Of a stretch of 64,000 nt of DNA, positions 9,383-20,460 are shown piece by piece (positions within the stretch are counted from its first letter, which is position 1; the number at the start of each line of letters is the position of its first letter). The DNA comes from Saussurea involucrata (Eukaryota > Streptophyta > Magnoliopsida > Asterales > Asteraceae). Position numbers and translations under genes: made by a program. Under the pieces are notes generated by a model, which was not told the DNA's origin, ran no database searches, and saw nothing but the letters and a program-made list of their open reading frames with translations. The stretch is from assembly GCA_033807775.1 (NCBI GenBank), contig CM066327.1:95502295-95566294 (forward strand), in the 5' to 3' direction.

Positions 9383-12265
9383 TTAACCAGAGCGGGATGG
9401 AGAGTGGGCGCTGTCGCTCAGAAAGTGCTTCACCCTTTGTCCATTGACTTTAAAGATTTTTCCGAATTGAGGAGCCATTAAGTCCAGAGTTCCAAAAGGA
9501 CTTACCTTGACCACAGTGTAAGGCTCTTTCCATCGAGATTTTAATTTTTCCGGAAACATCCTTAACCTTGAATTAAAAAGTAGCACTTTTTGTCCCTCCA
9601 CAAAATTTCCATGAGTGATTTTTTGGTCAGGCCACCTCTTGATCTTCTCCTTGTTGGTTTTTTCATTTATGTAGGAGTGGTGACAGAGTTCCTCTAACTC
9701 ATTGAGGTAGGCATACTTTAAGTGGGAAGGCAATGACTTCAAATTCAAGTCAGGGGGATGTTTATATGGTAGTTTGACATGTCTCTCCTTGAAATCTAGC
9801 AACTCAAAAGCTGCCAAAATTTCGTTACACTCATCCTCAAAAGTGTCATCATTTTTAGAGTCGGAGTGCTCACTCTTACTCCCCACTGTGGGCACTGTGC
9901 TTCTCACTGTGGGCACTGTCTCAAAACTGTGGGATCCATAAATCGAACTCAAAGCAAAACAGTCTTCGGTGTCTATATACTTAAGGGCCTTGAAGACATT
10001 GAATGTTACCTCTTGGTCATTAACTCGCATCGTAAGTTCCCCTTTGTGCACATCAATCAAAGTACGTCCGGTTGCAAGAAACGGACGCCCTAAGATGATT
10101 GGGATTTCTTTATCGGCCTCATAATCTAGAACTAGAAAATCGGCGGGGAAGATAAATTTATCCACTTGGACCAAAACGTCTTCTATTTTTCCCTTGGGAT
10201 AGGCAATGGACCGGTCGGCTAGTTGAAATGTCACGGTTGTGGGTCTAGCCTCTCCAATACCTAACTTTTTAAAAATGGACAGTGGCATCAAGTTGACACT
10301 AGCTCCTAGATCACAGAGTGCTTGACCTACTTCTTGTCCTCCTATTGTGCATGGAATGGTGAAACTACCCGGGTCTTTCAACTTAGGTGGAATCTTGCTA
10401 GTAAGGAGGGCACTACATTCTTCGGTCAAAGCCACAGTCTCAAATTCACCCAACTTTCTCTTTTTGTTCAAAATATCCTTTAAAAATTTAACATAGCTTG
10501 GCATTTGCTCGAGAGCCTCTACCAAGGGTATGTTAATGTGAAGTTGCTTAAAAATGTCTAAGAATTTTTTAAACTGAACATCGACATTTTTAGGCTTCAT
10601 TCTTTGAGGAAAGGGAATGTTTCGTGGGTCAATTTGAGTTTGTTGTGGTATTGGCTTTGAAACAGTAGGTTTGGGAACAGGTCCAAAAGTGGGAAGGTCA
10701 AGGATGTCGTTCCCCACTGTGGGGATGACAGTGACTTGAGGAGTGCCCACTGTGGGAATGACAGTGACTTGAGAAGTGCCCACTGTGGGAATGACAGTGG
10801 GTATTTGAGGTGAATCATCAGACTCGAAAACAATGTCTTTCAGATCCTTTCCACTCCTAAGCGTTATGGACTTGACATGTTCTATTCCTAGTCCCTTAGG
10901 ATGCTCAGTGTCGCTAGGCAATTTACCGGGTAGTCTATTCTTAACTTCGGCGGCTAATTGTCCTAGTTGAGTCTCAAAATTTCTCATGGCTGCTTGAGTT
11001 TGACTCATGAAACCTTTCAGTAATGATTCGAGTGAAGATGGTGCATCAAGTGCGTGTTGTTGTCTTTGTTGAAAATTTTGTGGGGACTGCCCACTGTGAA
11101 AATTTTGTGGGGACTGCCCACTGTGAAAATTTTGTGGAGAGTGCCCACTGTGAAAATGACTAGGCTGGTGAAATCCAGGTGGATTTTGTGGCCTGTTTTG
11201 TCCTTGACTCACCCCAGGGGGTTGAAATCCTTTATTCAAAGTCCAGGAGAAGTTAGGGTGATTTCTCCAATTCGGATTGTAGGTTTGTGAAAATGGGCTA
11301 TTTCTAGATTGAGTTCCTATCAAATTAACAGCCTTAGGGTTTCCAGGACAGTAGTCAGAGGTATGCTCTTCTCCACAAAAAGAACAACTCTCAGGGAGTT
11401 GTGGAGTGCCCACTACTGAATTGACCTGTCCTATATTTCCATTTAAAACTAGTTTAGTTAAGGCTACTAGTTGTGCATTAATGGATTTAAGTGCATCTGA
11501 GTCAATGGAGTTGGTTTTTGGTGTGTTTGCCCTAGGGTTTGACCATTCGGTGTTGTTATTGGACACTTTCTCTAGGATTTGATACCCTTCATTGTAGGTT
11601 TTAGCTGTAAAAGCTCCACCAGCTGTGGCATCTAGGATGATCTTGGCATCATTGGAAAGACCATTGTAAAAGGTCTCCAATTGGATGCAATGTGGGATGT
11701 CGTGATGTGGGCACTTTCGTAAAAGTTCCTTAAAACGTTCCCATGCATCAGAAACTGCCTCATCCTCACCTTGCTGAAATAAAATGATATCATTTCGAAA
11801 CTTGAGATTCCTCATAGGAGGAAAGTATTTTTGTAAAAACCTTTCAGCAAGATTTGCCCATGTAATTATCGAATTTGGTGGTTGTGAATTTAGCCAAGCT
11901 CTGGCTCTATCCCTCAATGTAAAAGGGAAGAGTTTCAGCCTTAAGGCCACATCAGACACATCTTGAAGTTGAAAAGAGTCTGATAATTCCAAAAAAGATC
12001 TTAAGTGCGAGTGTGGATCCTCAGACGGTAATCCTCCAAATTGACCCATAACTTGGATCATTTGAAACATCACCGGTTTGAGTTCAAAGTGTTGTACAAT
12101 AATGTTGGGCCTTAGAATCCCGGAGCTTAAATCATTAAGTCCCGGAGTAGCATAGTCCCGTATTTTTCGATCTTTGCTATCGGCAATCGTCACTGTGGTC
12201 TCCAATATTGGTGGGTTGATGGGCCTTTCACCTCCCACACCTGCCATGTTCACAGTGGGGTTCAC
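9383..12265 (-). CDS. gag: A1 gag-protease fused in frame to integrase tail
   Basis: An uninterrupted 960-residue frame from ATG 12265. Order: Athila gag core (about residues 60-260), zinc knuckle CSFCGEEHTSDYC near residue 290, a Q/H/S-rich linker with repeated FHSGQSPQN, a linker with repeated PTVG, and protease with CDLGASVNLMP (Asp about residue 652) and GRPFLATG. At about residue 852 (near 9705) the chain passes from the segment that normally leads into RT (LPSHLKYA) straight into the C-terminal tail of integrase (EGQKVLLFNSRLRMFPEKLKS). RT, RNase H and the integrase core, around 1000 residues in A2, are gone, yet the frame is kept. The product could still assemble particles and mature itself, but reverse transcription would need another element. 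Codon integrity over 960 residues suggests recent activity or selection. Confidence 0.9.
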   Translation of the reverse strand: MNPTVNMAGVGGERPINPPILETTVTIADSKDRKIRDYATPGLNDLSSGILRPNIIVQHFELKPVMFQMIQVMGQFGGLPSEDPHSHLRSFLELSDSFQLQDVSDVALRLKLFPFTLRDRARAWLNSQPPNSIITWANLAERFLQKYFPPMRNLKFRNDIILFQQGEDEAVSDAWERFKELLRKCPHHDIPHCIQLETFYNGLSNDAKIILDATAGGAFTAKTYNEGYQILEKVSNNNTEWSNPRANTPKTNSIDSDALKSINAQLVALTKLVLNGNIGQVNSVVGTPQLPESCSFCGEEHTSDYCPGNPKAVNLIGTQSRNSPFSQTYNPNWRNHPNFSWTLNKGFQPPGVSQGQNRPQNPPGFHQPSHFHSGHSPQNFHSGQSPQNFHSGQSPQNFQQRQQHALDAPSSLESLLKGFMSQTQAAMRNFETQLGQLAAEVKNRLPGKLPSDTEHPKGLGIEHVKSITLRSGKDLKDIVFESDDSPQIPTVIPTVGTSQVTVIPTVGTPQVTVIPTVGNDILDLPTFGPVPKPTVSKPIPQQTQIDPRNIPFPQRMKPKNVDVQFKKFLDIFKQLHINIPLVEALEQMPSYVKFLKDILNKKRKLGEFETVALTEECSALLTSKIPPKLKDPGSFTIPCTIGGQEVGQALCDLGASVNLMPLSIFKKLGIGEARPTTVTFQLADRSIAYPKGKIEDVLVQVDKFIFPADFLVLDYEADKEIPIILGRPFLATGRTLIDVHKGELTMRVNDQEVTFNVFKALKYIDTEDCFALSSIYGSHSFETVPTVRSTVPTVGSKSEHSDSKNDDTFEDECNEILAAFELLDFKERHVKLPYKHPPDLNLKSLPSHLKYAYLNELEELCHHSYINEKTNKEKIKRWPDQKITHGNFVEGQKVLLFNSRLRMFPEKLKSRWKEPYTVVKVSPFGTLDLMAPQFGKIFKVNGQRVKHFLSDSAHSPSRSG
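10711..10805 (-). repeat. CCCACTGTGGG array in A1 protease linker
   Basis: Three copies of CCCACTGTGGG(A/G)ATGACAGT within about 95 bp, coding the repeated PTVGT linker. The same 11-bp palindrome occurs alone in other parts of A1, including noncoding ones, so the array is not merely a protein repeat. Confidence 0.85.
11075..11158 (-). repeat. 27-bp tandem repeat in A1 gag linker
   Basis: Three copies of a 27-bp unit (AAAATTTTGTGGGGACTGCC then CACTGTG), coding FHSGQSPQN. Each copy again carries CCCACTGTG. Confidence 0.85.
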
Positions 12266-12450
12266 AGAGGGTTGTCGATTTGTATTTTTTTTTACCTTTA
12301 CGTCTTCTTCTAAAGGTTTTTTCTATTTCAAGATCGATTGGTACCAAAGGTTCGTGTTGTTGCCGTGGCATGCAACACGAAAAGCTTAGAAAAACGAGTT
12401 ACTCGGGCTCGAACAAAAACTAATGTCTTGAGATTTAAAATCACGCCAGT

Positions 12451-12467
12451 CCCCGGCAACGGCGCCA
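12451..12467 (-). other. Primer binding site of A1
   Basis: Minus-strand TGGCGCCGTTGCCGGGG, six bases inside the right LTR. Typical Athila/Gypsy PBS. An identical one is at 6004-6020. Confidence 0.9.
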
Positions 12468-12473
12468 AAAACT

Positions 12474-14108
12474 TGTTGCGTATAAAAGCGATATGTGTAT
12501 TTCGCAGTGGGTTGCAAACTGTCCACAGTGGGAAGTGCAAGTGTACACTGTCCACTATGATCTTCACAGCAAGTAATAGTCGGTAAAATACCGGAATCGT
12601 TTCCACAGGGACTGGACAATCAAGACAATTCGGTTCTCATGAGCTCCTTTTACAAGTTTCGATTAGAGAGGAAAATAATATCTTGAGTTGGTTTGGTGAA
12701 ATAACTACTTTTAACGATTTTACTAAAGATTTAAAAGATGGAATGTAGGTTAGATTTTCCCTAGATTTTATAGTAAATACTTGATCTCAAAAAGTGATCC
12801 TAGTAATTGAAGTCGGTCTTTTCGCTAGAAAAGCCCGGTTACAAAATACTCACACCGTTAAGTAAAAATCCCATACTAGTTGTACTTGTTGTTTTGTCAA
12901 TGGTAATCTCAGAATGGACCCTCTCGGGCCTCGATGGAATGTGTAGAGACAAATACTCTAAGTGTTTTAAATACACAAATTAGCTTGTCTACTACTCCAG
13001 TGGGGAGAGATTAGCTCACTGTGCTGACCTCACTCTCGTAAGTGTCATAAGAATTCTTTCGAACTCCCTAGCATTATCCAAGCTCGTGTCACTACGTTCT
13101 ACCCATTTCTGAGTTGAGAACTTGACTTTTAGATCCTTACAAGTGATCGGCTTGTTCGCATCCTTGGGGTATAATCGAGAATGAATAACCAAAACAACAA
13201 ATATTCTAAGTATAATGATTACTCAAGCATTTTCTCTAAAATCTAGGTACTTCTCTAGCCTACATCCCAAAGGATGTTTAGCCCAACATAACTGAAGTAA
13301 ATAAAACACAAGATGAAGATTTAGACATGATTGAAAAAGTGACTTTGAATTACTGCTCACAGTGGGGAACGTAAGTTGCCCACTGTTCGAGAACTACAAC
13401 TGAAAGTTAAACTAGAACTTTAAAAACACCAGAAATTAAAGTTACACTACTGCAGAAAATTAAAACTAACAATTGTTCTAAACATGAGAGAATTTAAGTC
13501 TACAAAATAAGATGCTTGCTAAAATTAAAGATTGACAATGCTCTCTATTAAATGACCCAAGCCCTTCCTTTTATACACCAAGGAAAGAGCTTAGGTAATA
13601 CACAATGAGGTCTTTTGACTTTGCATCAGCTGAATTATGGGAGCACAAGGACCATTTGTGCCCCATGTTTCTTCTTTAACCAAGGGCTTGATGCTTCTAA
13701 CCATGGGACTCTTCAAAAAGTTGACTTCTAGGCTCTTAGGTATGAATATTAAATTCACTTTGCCATCTTCTTTAGGAGCAAGCCTAGAATAAAATAATCC
13801 CCATGCTTGTACTTGTTGTTGAACCTTCTAACTGCCCCCACCATGCTGTCTCACTCAGATTTCTTCTTTTTGTCTTTTCCAGCGGCAGCAGTGGGGAACC
13901 GGAGTGAGCACAACAGTGGTCACTGCAGGATAAAACGTGAAAACACCCAAATTCCACCAAATAATTCATTAAATACTATGGTTCACTCCTTTTGCTCATT
14001 TTCGAGAATTATAACAAGAATGGGGGTTTTTAGAAGTGAAATGGCTAAAATTGACAAAAATAAAGTGGAAAATAAATGGAAATAATAACTCTAAAAATAG
14101 AGTTATCA
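12474..14108 (-). repeat. Right (5') LTR of A1
   Basis: Nearly identical to 6027-7662, with a TATA box at 13568-13577 (minus strand). Its right end GAGTTATCA abuts antisense-gene sequence of a G element at 14109, so A1 lies inside G material on this side. No target-site duplication can be assigned because the left end is rearranged. Confidence 0.93.
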
Positions 14109-15838
14109 CCCGGCACGTCGCCCTGGAGACCCTCCTCCTCCTCGACCTCCTTCTCATCATCCGAGTCGAGGTCTCTCTCGGTCCCGACCTCCTTGAAGAA
14201 CAGAGCCAACTCATCCGACGCTGAGGCCACAGGATTCTTGCCTAGAAAGTGACTTCGCATGATAGCCGCTTGAGCAATGAGTCGAGCGAAGGAAATGAGG
14301 GATTTATTCTCATCCCTCAACTCCTCTAACTCTTTCTCTAAATCCACGGCTTTGGATTTGGAGTCCTCAACCTCTTTCCCCTTCACGACTAGGGATTCCT
14401 TCATCCACTCCAGCTTCTCCCTTTGATTATGCATCAAAGATAGGGATTCCTTTAAATGTGAGTTCACGTCATCCCTTGAGTGATCAAGAGACTCCAGCTC
14501 GTTCAAGACATCGTCGAGTTTCACCGACGCCGCCTCTTCGCGTTCTAAAGTGGACCTTTCCATTTCTAATGCCGCGTCTTCTTTCTCGATAGCAGAAGCC
14601 ATTAAACCTTCTACCTTTGTCGTTTTAGCATGCAACGCCAAAGATGACTGAAACGTCTGAAATATATATGAAAGCACATTAGCAAAGTATACGACGTCGA
14701 CAACAGATGAAAAACAAAAGTCTTAAAAGACAGACTTACCATGAATGCTAATCCAGCAACATGGGCCTCAGTATCCTCGAGAGAAACCCCGTCAAATCAC
14801 TCTCTGAAAGAAGAGAATTGATACTTTCCCAAATGAGGGAACAGTTTCGTCCCGTCTAGGACGTTATCATCCAAAAAATCCGACGGCAACGTAAAGTTCA
14901 TCGTCGTTCCAGAGCACGTTTGCACGCCCTTGCCCTTGTCGGCAGAGGAGGGGCTGACGCGGCAAGAGGAGACATCATCGCCGGTTGCGCAGTATCAACA
15001 GACCTTGTGTCAGAAACCTTCTCGACAGACACGGTCGACACCTTCGCCCTTTCAGACGGGACGCCTCTCGATGAACCACCCGTCCTTGACGATGGTTCCC
15101 TCATAACGGACATTCTCGTCCTCTTTGGGAGACCCGACCCAGATTTCGGGACTTCTTTTCTCTTTAGGACCCCCGACCCAGTTGTTGAGGTATCCTTCCC
15201 CCTGTCTACCCTCGCCTTGCGAGCTAGCTCGACTTGAGCCATCTTCTTGGCGGCTGCAGGCGTCATCTTCGCCCGAGATTCTCCTGTATGATAAAAGAAA
15301 GAATTAGATGATTGAGAACAAAGATAGATTAGGTCGAGCAGAAAGAAAGGGATACTTACCAATTATCTCTACTTCCATCTCCTCCTCCTTCTCCTCTCTC
15401 TCGTGTTCTTCTTCCTCTTCTCTACCTATCCTCATTATGTCGCTTAAGAAAACAATGTCGTCATCCTCATCTACCAAATGACGCGTGATGTACGATCGAT
15501 CTTCAATACTAAACATCAGGAACTTTTTGACCTTATCCTGGGAAGCGTCGTCCGGATCTACCTTGTCGAAATCAATATCTACACGTAAGAAAAAAGATCA
15601 GTCGAAAAACAACCGAGCAACAGAGTAACATAAGACATACGATAAACAATTAAAAGTTCACCTGCCATATTCCAACCAGATCTAATCCAGTCAGTGTCCA
15701 GCATCGACTCCCGCACGAATACATACCTCGTCTTACATTTGCGGTCGTTGACCGCAGTATTTAAAACCAAGGTACGATCGCCCTTGTGCCTTGAAAACAA
15801 ACTATAACGACGGTACCGATCACTTTTGACCTTATATG
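14109..15838 (-). pseudogene. Second copy of the G antisense accessory gene
   Basis: About 97% identical by eye to 4250-5931 over its whole length, with the same intron signals: 14657-14739, 15284-15359 and 15579-15661. It keeps a little more of the gene start (to about 15838, with a KSDRYRRYSLFSRHKGDR stretch) because the G1 copy is cut at 5931. Its C-terminal end is replaced by the A1 LTR at 14108. It shares the inner TGA with the first copy. At about 15838 it is joined directly to the middle of gag of G2, which reads the other way. That joint is not a normal element boundary and implies a deletion or recombination between two G elements. Confidence 0.75.
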
Positions 15839-17826
15839 CCGCCAGTAGGGCAGATTCCCCCTCAGCACATCCGACCACCACCCTTGAACAATGGATCCCA
15901 ACCATTGCAAGGTGGCGCCCAGCCATTTCAGAATGGATCCCAACCGTTTTCCCAGCCGTTCCAAAGTGGTCCGCAACCTTTCCAGCAAGGATCACAATCT
16001 TTCCAGCAGAGATCGCAGCCATTTCAGCAGGGACCACAATCGTTTCACAATGGACCGCAGCAATTTCACTATGGGTCGCAGCCATATTTTGTCCCGTTCA
16101 ACGGGGACACCAATGGTTCGTCGCATGGTAATGGCACTAGTCCAGGGACCAATCCCTCGACAGGGGCAAATCCTAATCTTAACGATCCCGTCGCCCAGCG
16201 TTTGAAGATGTTAGAAGACCAAAATGAGCGCGTCCTGTCCTTGCTCGCCAAGTTGCCTAGGGCAGCCGTGCCTGTCGACGTCGAGCCTCGCTCGGGGTAT
16301 CAGGTGTCGCCCTTCATCGACGAGATCGCCACCGTCGAGGTCCCAAAGAAGAATAACATTCCTTCCTTCACTCCCAAGTATTCGGGTGTGACCGATCCAA
16401 CCGAGCATGTCGCGCAGTATAAGCAGCTCATGTGGACGATATCGATTCCACACATGTACCAGGAAGTATGCATGTGCAAGAGTTTCGGGGCGACTCTCAC
16501 TGGTCCAGCTCTCCAGTGGTTGATCAATCTCAAACCCAAATCTATCGGGTCGTTCGCCGAATTGGTCAACCAATTCTCCCGGCAATTCGCTAGCAGTCGT
16601 AAGATGGAAAAGCAGACTAGTGATCTGTATTATGTCGTGCAGAAGACCAATGAGTCTATTCGAAGTTATTTCAATAGATTCAATGCCGAAATGATTAGTA
16701 TCCGCAATTGTGACATTAAAACTGCGATCGAAGCTTATAAGCGTGGTTTAGACGATAGTTCAGGTTGATATACCGATCTGACCAAGTATCCCCCAGAGAC
16801 TTTCGAAGACGTCCGAGCTCGAACCTTAGCATATATGAGGGTCGAAGACGACGCAGCCTTTCGTTGCAAGCACACTGACGACAAGAAGTCGTTAGGCGTC
16901 AGAAAGCCAGAGTTCAAGACAAAGGTTGTTTCCAGAATAGAGCCCGCGTGCCAAATTTCAAATATTCGTTTCAAGACGAAAGCAGAAGCCAAGACCGCGA
17001 CTAAGTTCACTCAGTACCCCAAAATATCCTCTTACAAATTCAAAGGGACCACTAAGGACCTAGTCGAAGCTCTGAAAAGTTCCCAAGCAACCATTCGATG
17101 GCCAAAGAAGTCCGACCTGGACGATGCTAAGAAAGACAAATCAAAGTGGTGCGACTTCCATGTCGATCATGGTCATGCGACAGATGAATGTATCGCATTG
17201 AAGAAGGAACTAGCATATCATTTTTCGAAAGGAAATCTCAAAGATATCATCGACGATGTCGCTATTTCAGCTAACAGACATCGAACGACGGCCCCCGAGC
17301 ATGCGAAGGTCGTCAATTGCATCACCGGTGGTTCAGATGTGTGTGGTCTGACGTATTCAGCGACCAAGCGTCATGCCAGTCAGGCGCCCAATGATCGGCC
17401 TATTCCTCGCTCGTCTAGACCCAAAGGAGATTTGGAGCTAGAAGCCATGAAGATTGTGTTCGACCACGTCGACCTTGGCGACTCGTATCAGAAGCATCAC
17501 GACGGGTTGATCATTCAGATCACGGTCGGTAACTGTCTAACGCGTCGAATCTTGATCGACGGGGGAAGCTCAGTAAATGTTATTTTTCTCAACACCATCA
17601 AAGCCATGGGAATCGATCGCTCGGAAATCACCCGACGTTCGACGACTTTGGTCGGTTTCAATGGAGAAGCGACGAGCACCTTCGGAGAGATAATCTTGCC
17701 CGTCTACGCCGGAGGAGTCAACAAGCAGACCAAGTTCAGTGTCATCGATTGTGCGTCGGCCTATAACATCATCTTAGGATGACCATGGATCCATGATATG
17801 AAAGCCGTTCCCTCGACGTATTATCA
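15839..17826 (+). pseudogene. gag: gag-protease of G2, two nonsense codons
   Basis: Begins mid-gene at PPVGQIPPQHIRPPP (matching about residue 108 of G1 gag). A repeat-rich SQPFQ(N/S)G region follows, then the gag core, the CDFHVDHGHATDEC knuckle (about 17150-17195) and a protease domain with LIDGGSSVNVIF near 17552-17590. The frame is continuous except for TGA at 16766-16768 and TGA at 17780-17782; the second stands where G1 has CGA (Arg of GRPW). The protein continues for a few codons after it (PWIHDMKAVP). Unlike G1 there are no frameshifts, so G2 shows what the G1 frame should be. Gag and protease roles are inferred from family homology. Confidence 0.85.
15884..16090 (+). repeat. Imperfect 21-bp repeats in G2 gag
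   Basis: About eight degenerate copies of the SQPFQxG-coding unit, expanded relative to G1. Confidence 0.75.
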
Positions 17827-18233
17827 AATGTTGAAATTCCCTACGCCATGGGGAATCCAAGAGATTAAGAGTGAGCCAAAAGTCGCTCGTGAATGCCATA
17901 AGCCCACCTTGAAGCCGCGAAAATAGGCTGTCAAGCAGTTGCAAGAGACATAACTGCAAAATCTCGACAGGTTCATCCCTCTATCCCTAACTTCTTAGAT
18001 AAATTGATATCTTTTCCACAAGTCGACTATCTTGCCATGTAGCACGAAAGCACGGTCGACGCAGACATGAACAATATTCTTCAAGATCTCTGTATCGATC
18101 TGTCATTTAAAACCCACTTTCTCCCGAGAAGAATGGGATATTAAATGACAGGGGGCAAATACCCCACTAAAAACAGAATCTAAAAAGCCAACGACCAACG
18201 CATGACATTGTTTTATCGCAGAATCGCACGACA
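17827..18233 (+). other. G2 spacer upstream of the solo LTR
   Basis: Collinear with 3330-3790 of G1. No ORF. Ends ATCGCACGACAGTAGT, where GTAGT is the target-site duplication of the inserted solo LTR. The spacer resumes at 42479. Confidence 0.7.
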
Positions 18234-18238
18234 GTAGT
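18234..18238 (+). other. Target-site duplication GTAGT (left)
   Basis: GTAGT directly left of the inverted solo LTR. The partner is at 42474-42478. Confidence 0.9.
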
Positions 18239-18899
18239 TGTTAATGCCAAAAATCACACCAAAGGGATAACTTAAGGTCGATGTGGACTTAAACAACTAA
18301 ACGAAAGGATCTTTCGACGAGACGTGCGACGAGGGAAAAAATAAATGAGACAAGGGATTTGATGACGCAGGAAAAACCTCAATCGAGGAAAAAACCTGCG
18401 GACGACAGGAGGTGTCGTCGCTGCACTATGGTCGCCAATCAGGGGCGATGTCCTTGGTACTGCTGTCGATCGTACGATGATTACAATACAAATGAAGGAA
18501 ATGCTTCGAAATGTAAAGTACAAGTGTTTAAAATGTAGAAACAGATGTTTGTCGTGTGTGAAAACAAAGTGTGAACTGCTGGTCGAGGGCAGATGTCGTG
18601 TGTCGAGAGCAATTCTTCGAGAGAAGGTTCTTCACTTCTATTGTTCTTGAGTTCACTGTAGTAATCTGGAATTCGGTGCTGAATGTAGCTTTGAGTGTAT
18701 GTTTCCTTGAGTTTAGCCTTGAATGTTGGTTGCTAGATGTTCGATGATGTTCGTCTCTCCTTGAAATGATGATTAAACTCCATCTTTATAGTCTTTGGGG
18801 GCTTTAATTAGCTCATTAATGGCTTTGATGACTGCTTGTTGTAACGGTCGTTGTCTTCAATGTGAGATTAAATGCTCGTTAATGATTTCGTCGGTTATA

Positions 18900-18904
18900 G
18901 CCGT
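18900..18904 (+). other. Target-site duplication GCCGT (left of S2a)
   Basis: GCCGT before the S2a 5' LTR; the partner is at 41644-41648. Joining the two flanks restores a continuous G LTR when compared with 440-450 in reverse complement. Confidence 0.9.
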
Positions 18905-19415
18905 TGTTAGATCTGAGTTTTGTCAATAAACTAAGTGTTGAAATCTGATAAGAAGGCTCAGATGTTCTGAGAAGAAGGGTCAGAGTTCTGACTACAAAAG
19001 CTCAGCAGGGTTACTTTGAAAGTTTACCAAGTACAGAAGTCTGAGAAGAAGAGTCAGAAGTCTGAGAAGAAGAGTCAGAAGTTCTGAGAAGCTTAATCAG
19101 AATTATGTTCAGAAGTTCTGAACAACATGTTCAGAACTTATAACTAGATACTTTCCTTAGTGTTTAGTTAACTAATTAGGACACGTGTATTGTTCCTATT
19201 AGTCTTTCATATATGTACTGTAGCTTTAATATTTCCGTTGCAGTATATATATAGTGGTTGGCACTACATTGCTAACTGATTCTCCCGCATATATTTGTAT
19301 TCATCTTTTGTAATCTTTGAGATACTCTCTCTCTAAGATCTGTAATTCTGTTCTTCATTGAATACAATTGGGCTTGATCATATTACTTCTCAATTACTGC
19401 TTCATAGATTGATAT
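18905..19415 (+). repeat. S2a 5' LTR, first part
   Basis: Starts TGTTAGATCTGAG. The first 240 bases are packed with TTCTGA/TCAGAA words. A TATA-like TATATATATA is at 19254-19263 and a G-box ACACGTGT at about 19179-19186. It is broken at 19415 by S1 and completed at 32481-32516. Confidence 0.92.
19254..19263 (+). promoter_or_regulatory. TATA box of S2a 5' LTR
   Basis: TATATATATA downstream of the ACACGTGT G-box. The same arrangement is in the 3' LTR (TATA 41441-41450) and, as TATAAATAG, in S2b (57436-57444). Confidence 0.55.
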
Positions 19416-20380
19416 TGTTGATCCAAACACTCAGTGATTTGACAATGACCCTCTCTTATATACTTAGTGAAAATTGTAAGTAAACAATATGTATCAGAGT
19501 TTCACTATCGCTGATAAGTACTAAGATCTTCCAGTACCGCTGATAGGAACTCTCGCTCTTTAAATTAAACATTCAGCGAACACTGTTCATCATTAATATG
19601 CTGAGTCTGTTCAGTCATTATGATGATCGCTGATAAGTAAGTTGTTTACTTATGATCCCTGAAGACAAGTTTCACGTCAACAAAGGTTCTACGCTGAAGT
19701 CGAAGATCAAGCTCAAGAACCAGCGACAAGTCTCCTAATGAACTGATGCGGATCAGCGAAGACTCAGATTTGTCCACTCAACGTGAAGTATCAAGTACAA
19801 GACTTCAGCTATCGCTGAACTTTATCATCTGCTGAATAGTAAATGATAATCGCTGAATCAACGAAAGCTGATCATGAAGTCCTCCGTACAAAGTATTTTT
19901 GTCTTAACCACCCTTGCACGCCTCCGTACGAAATGTCAGAAAAGAACCTCCGAATATCTAAAATCGTACAACCACTCTGATACTACACTATTCATCCATA
20001 CGGCTACTAAGGTTGTCAACCAAGGTCAATGACATGCAACCAACCAGCTGATGACACGTGTAAAGTATATACTGACTTGCATTAAATGCATGCAGTATAT
20101 AAAGAGATGAACTCACTTCATTTGAAGTAACTTGCTAACTCTGGACAAGTTCAAATCTCTTATCTCAAGATAGGTTATTATTAGTAATTTCCTTATCTTT
20201 CTTAGTGCAAGAAACCTTAGTGTTCCAACTTGTTTAGATTTAGGTTTATCCTTAATCTTGTCTCCGCAACAAGCTGTAAATTGTTAATGATTTATCAATA
20301 AACAATTTAGAAAAGTAAAATCTGTGTGTTTGTATTCAACCCCCCCTTCTACAAACTTGTATAGGCCTTCGGGACCAACA
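19416..20380 (+). repeat. S1 5' LTR
   Basis: Starts TGTTGATCC and ends GGGACCAACA. It contains eight CGCTGA/TCAGCG words, a G-box ACACGTGT near 20054 and a TATA box. The same family made the stump at 1-132. Confidence 0.94.
20096..20104 (+). promoter_or_regulatory. TATA box of S1 5' LTR
   Basis: TATATAAAG about 35 bases downstream of an ACACGTGT G-box. The copy in the 3' LTR is at 32196-32204. Confidence 0.6.
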
Positions 20381-20382
20381 TG

Positions 20383-20394
20383 TGGTATCAGAGC
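20383..20394 (+). other. Primer binding site of S1
   Basis: TGGTATCAGAGC two bases after the LTR. Initiator Met tRNA type, standard for plant Copia elements. Confidence 0.92.
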
Positions 20395-20460
20395 AGATTT
20401 GTTTAATCTCATAAACAAGATCTAATCTAAGATATTTCTCTTCCTTGCTATTATCTGAAA

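Larger units (their letters stand above)
6027..14108 (-). mobile_element. A1: Athila-like Ty3/Gypsy, minus strand, pol deleted
   Basis: Two LTRs of 1636 and 1635 bp flank an internal region of about 4.8 kb with a PBS at its right end and a purine tract at its left. Gag and protease are of Athila type (FELKP...GGLPSEDPHSHL; CDLGASVNLMP). RT, RNase H and most of integrase are missing through an in-frame deletion. By eye the LTRs differ at roughly a dozen places, so the insertion is recent. The left end is abnormal because the LTR runs into another leader (5932-6026). Confidence 0.9.

Noticed and set aside
20383..20394. tRNA-like word TGGTATCAGAGC (also at 32519 and 57636)
   Set aside because: It is only the 12-base primer binding site next to LTR ends; no tRNA arms follow.
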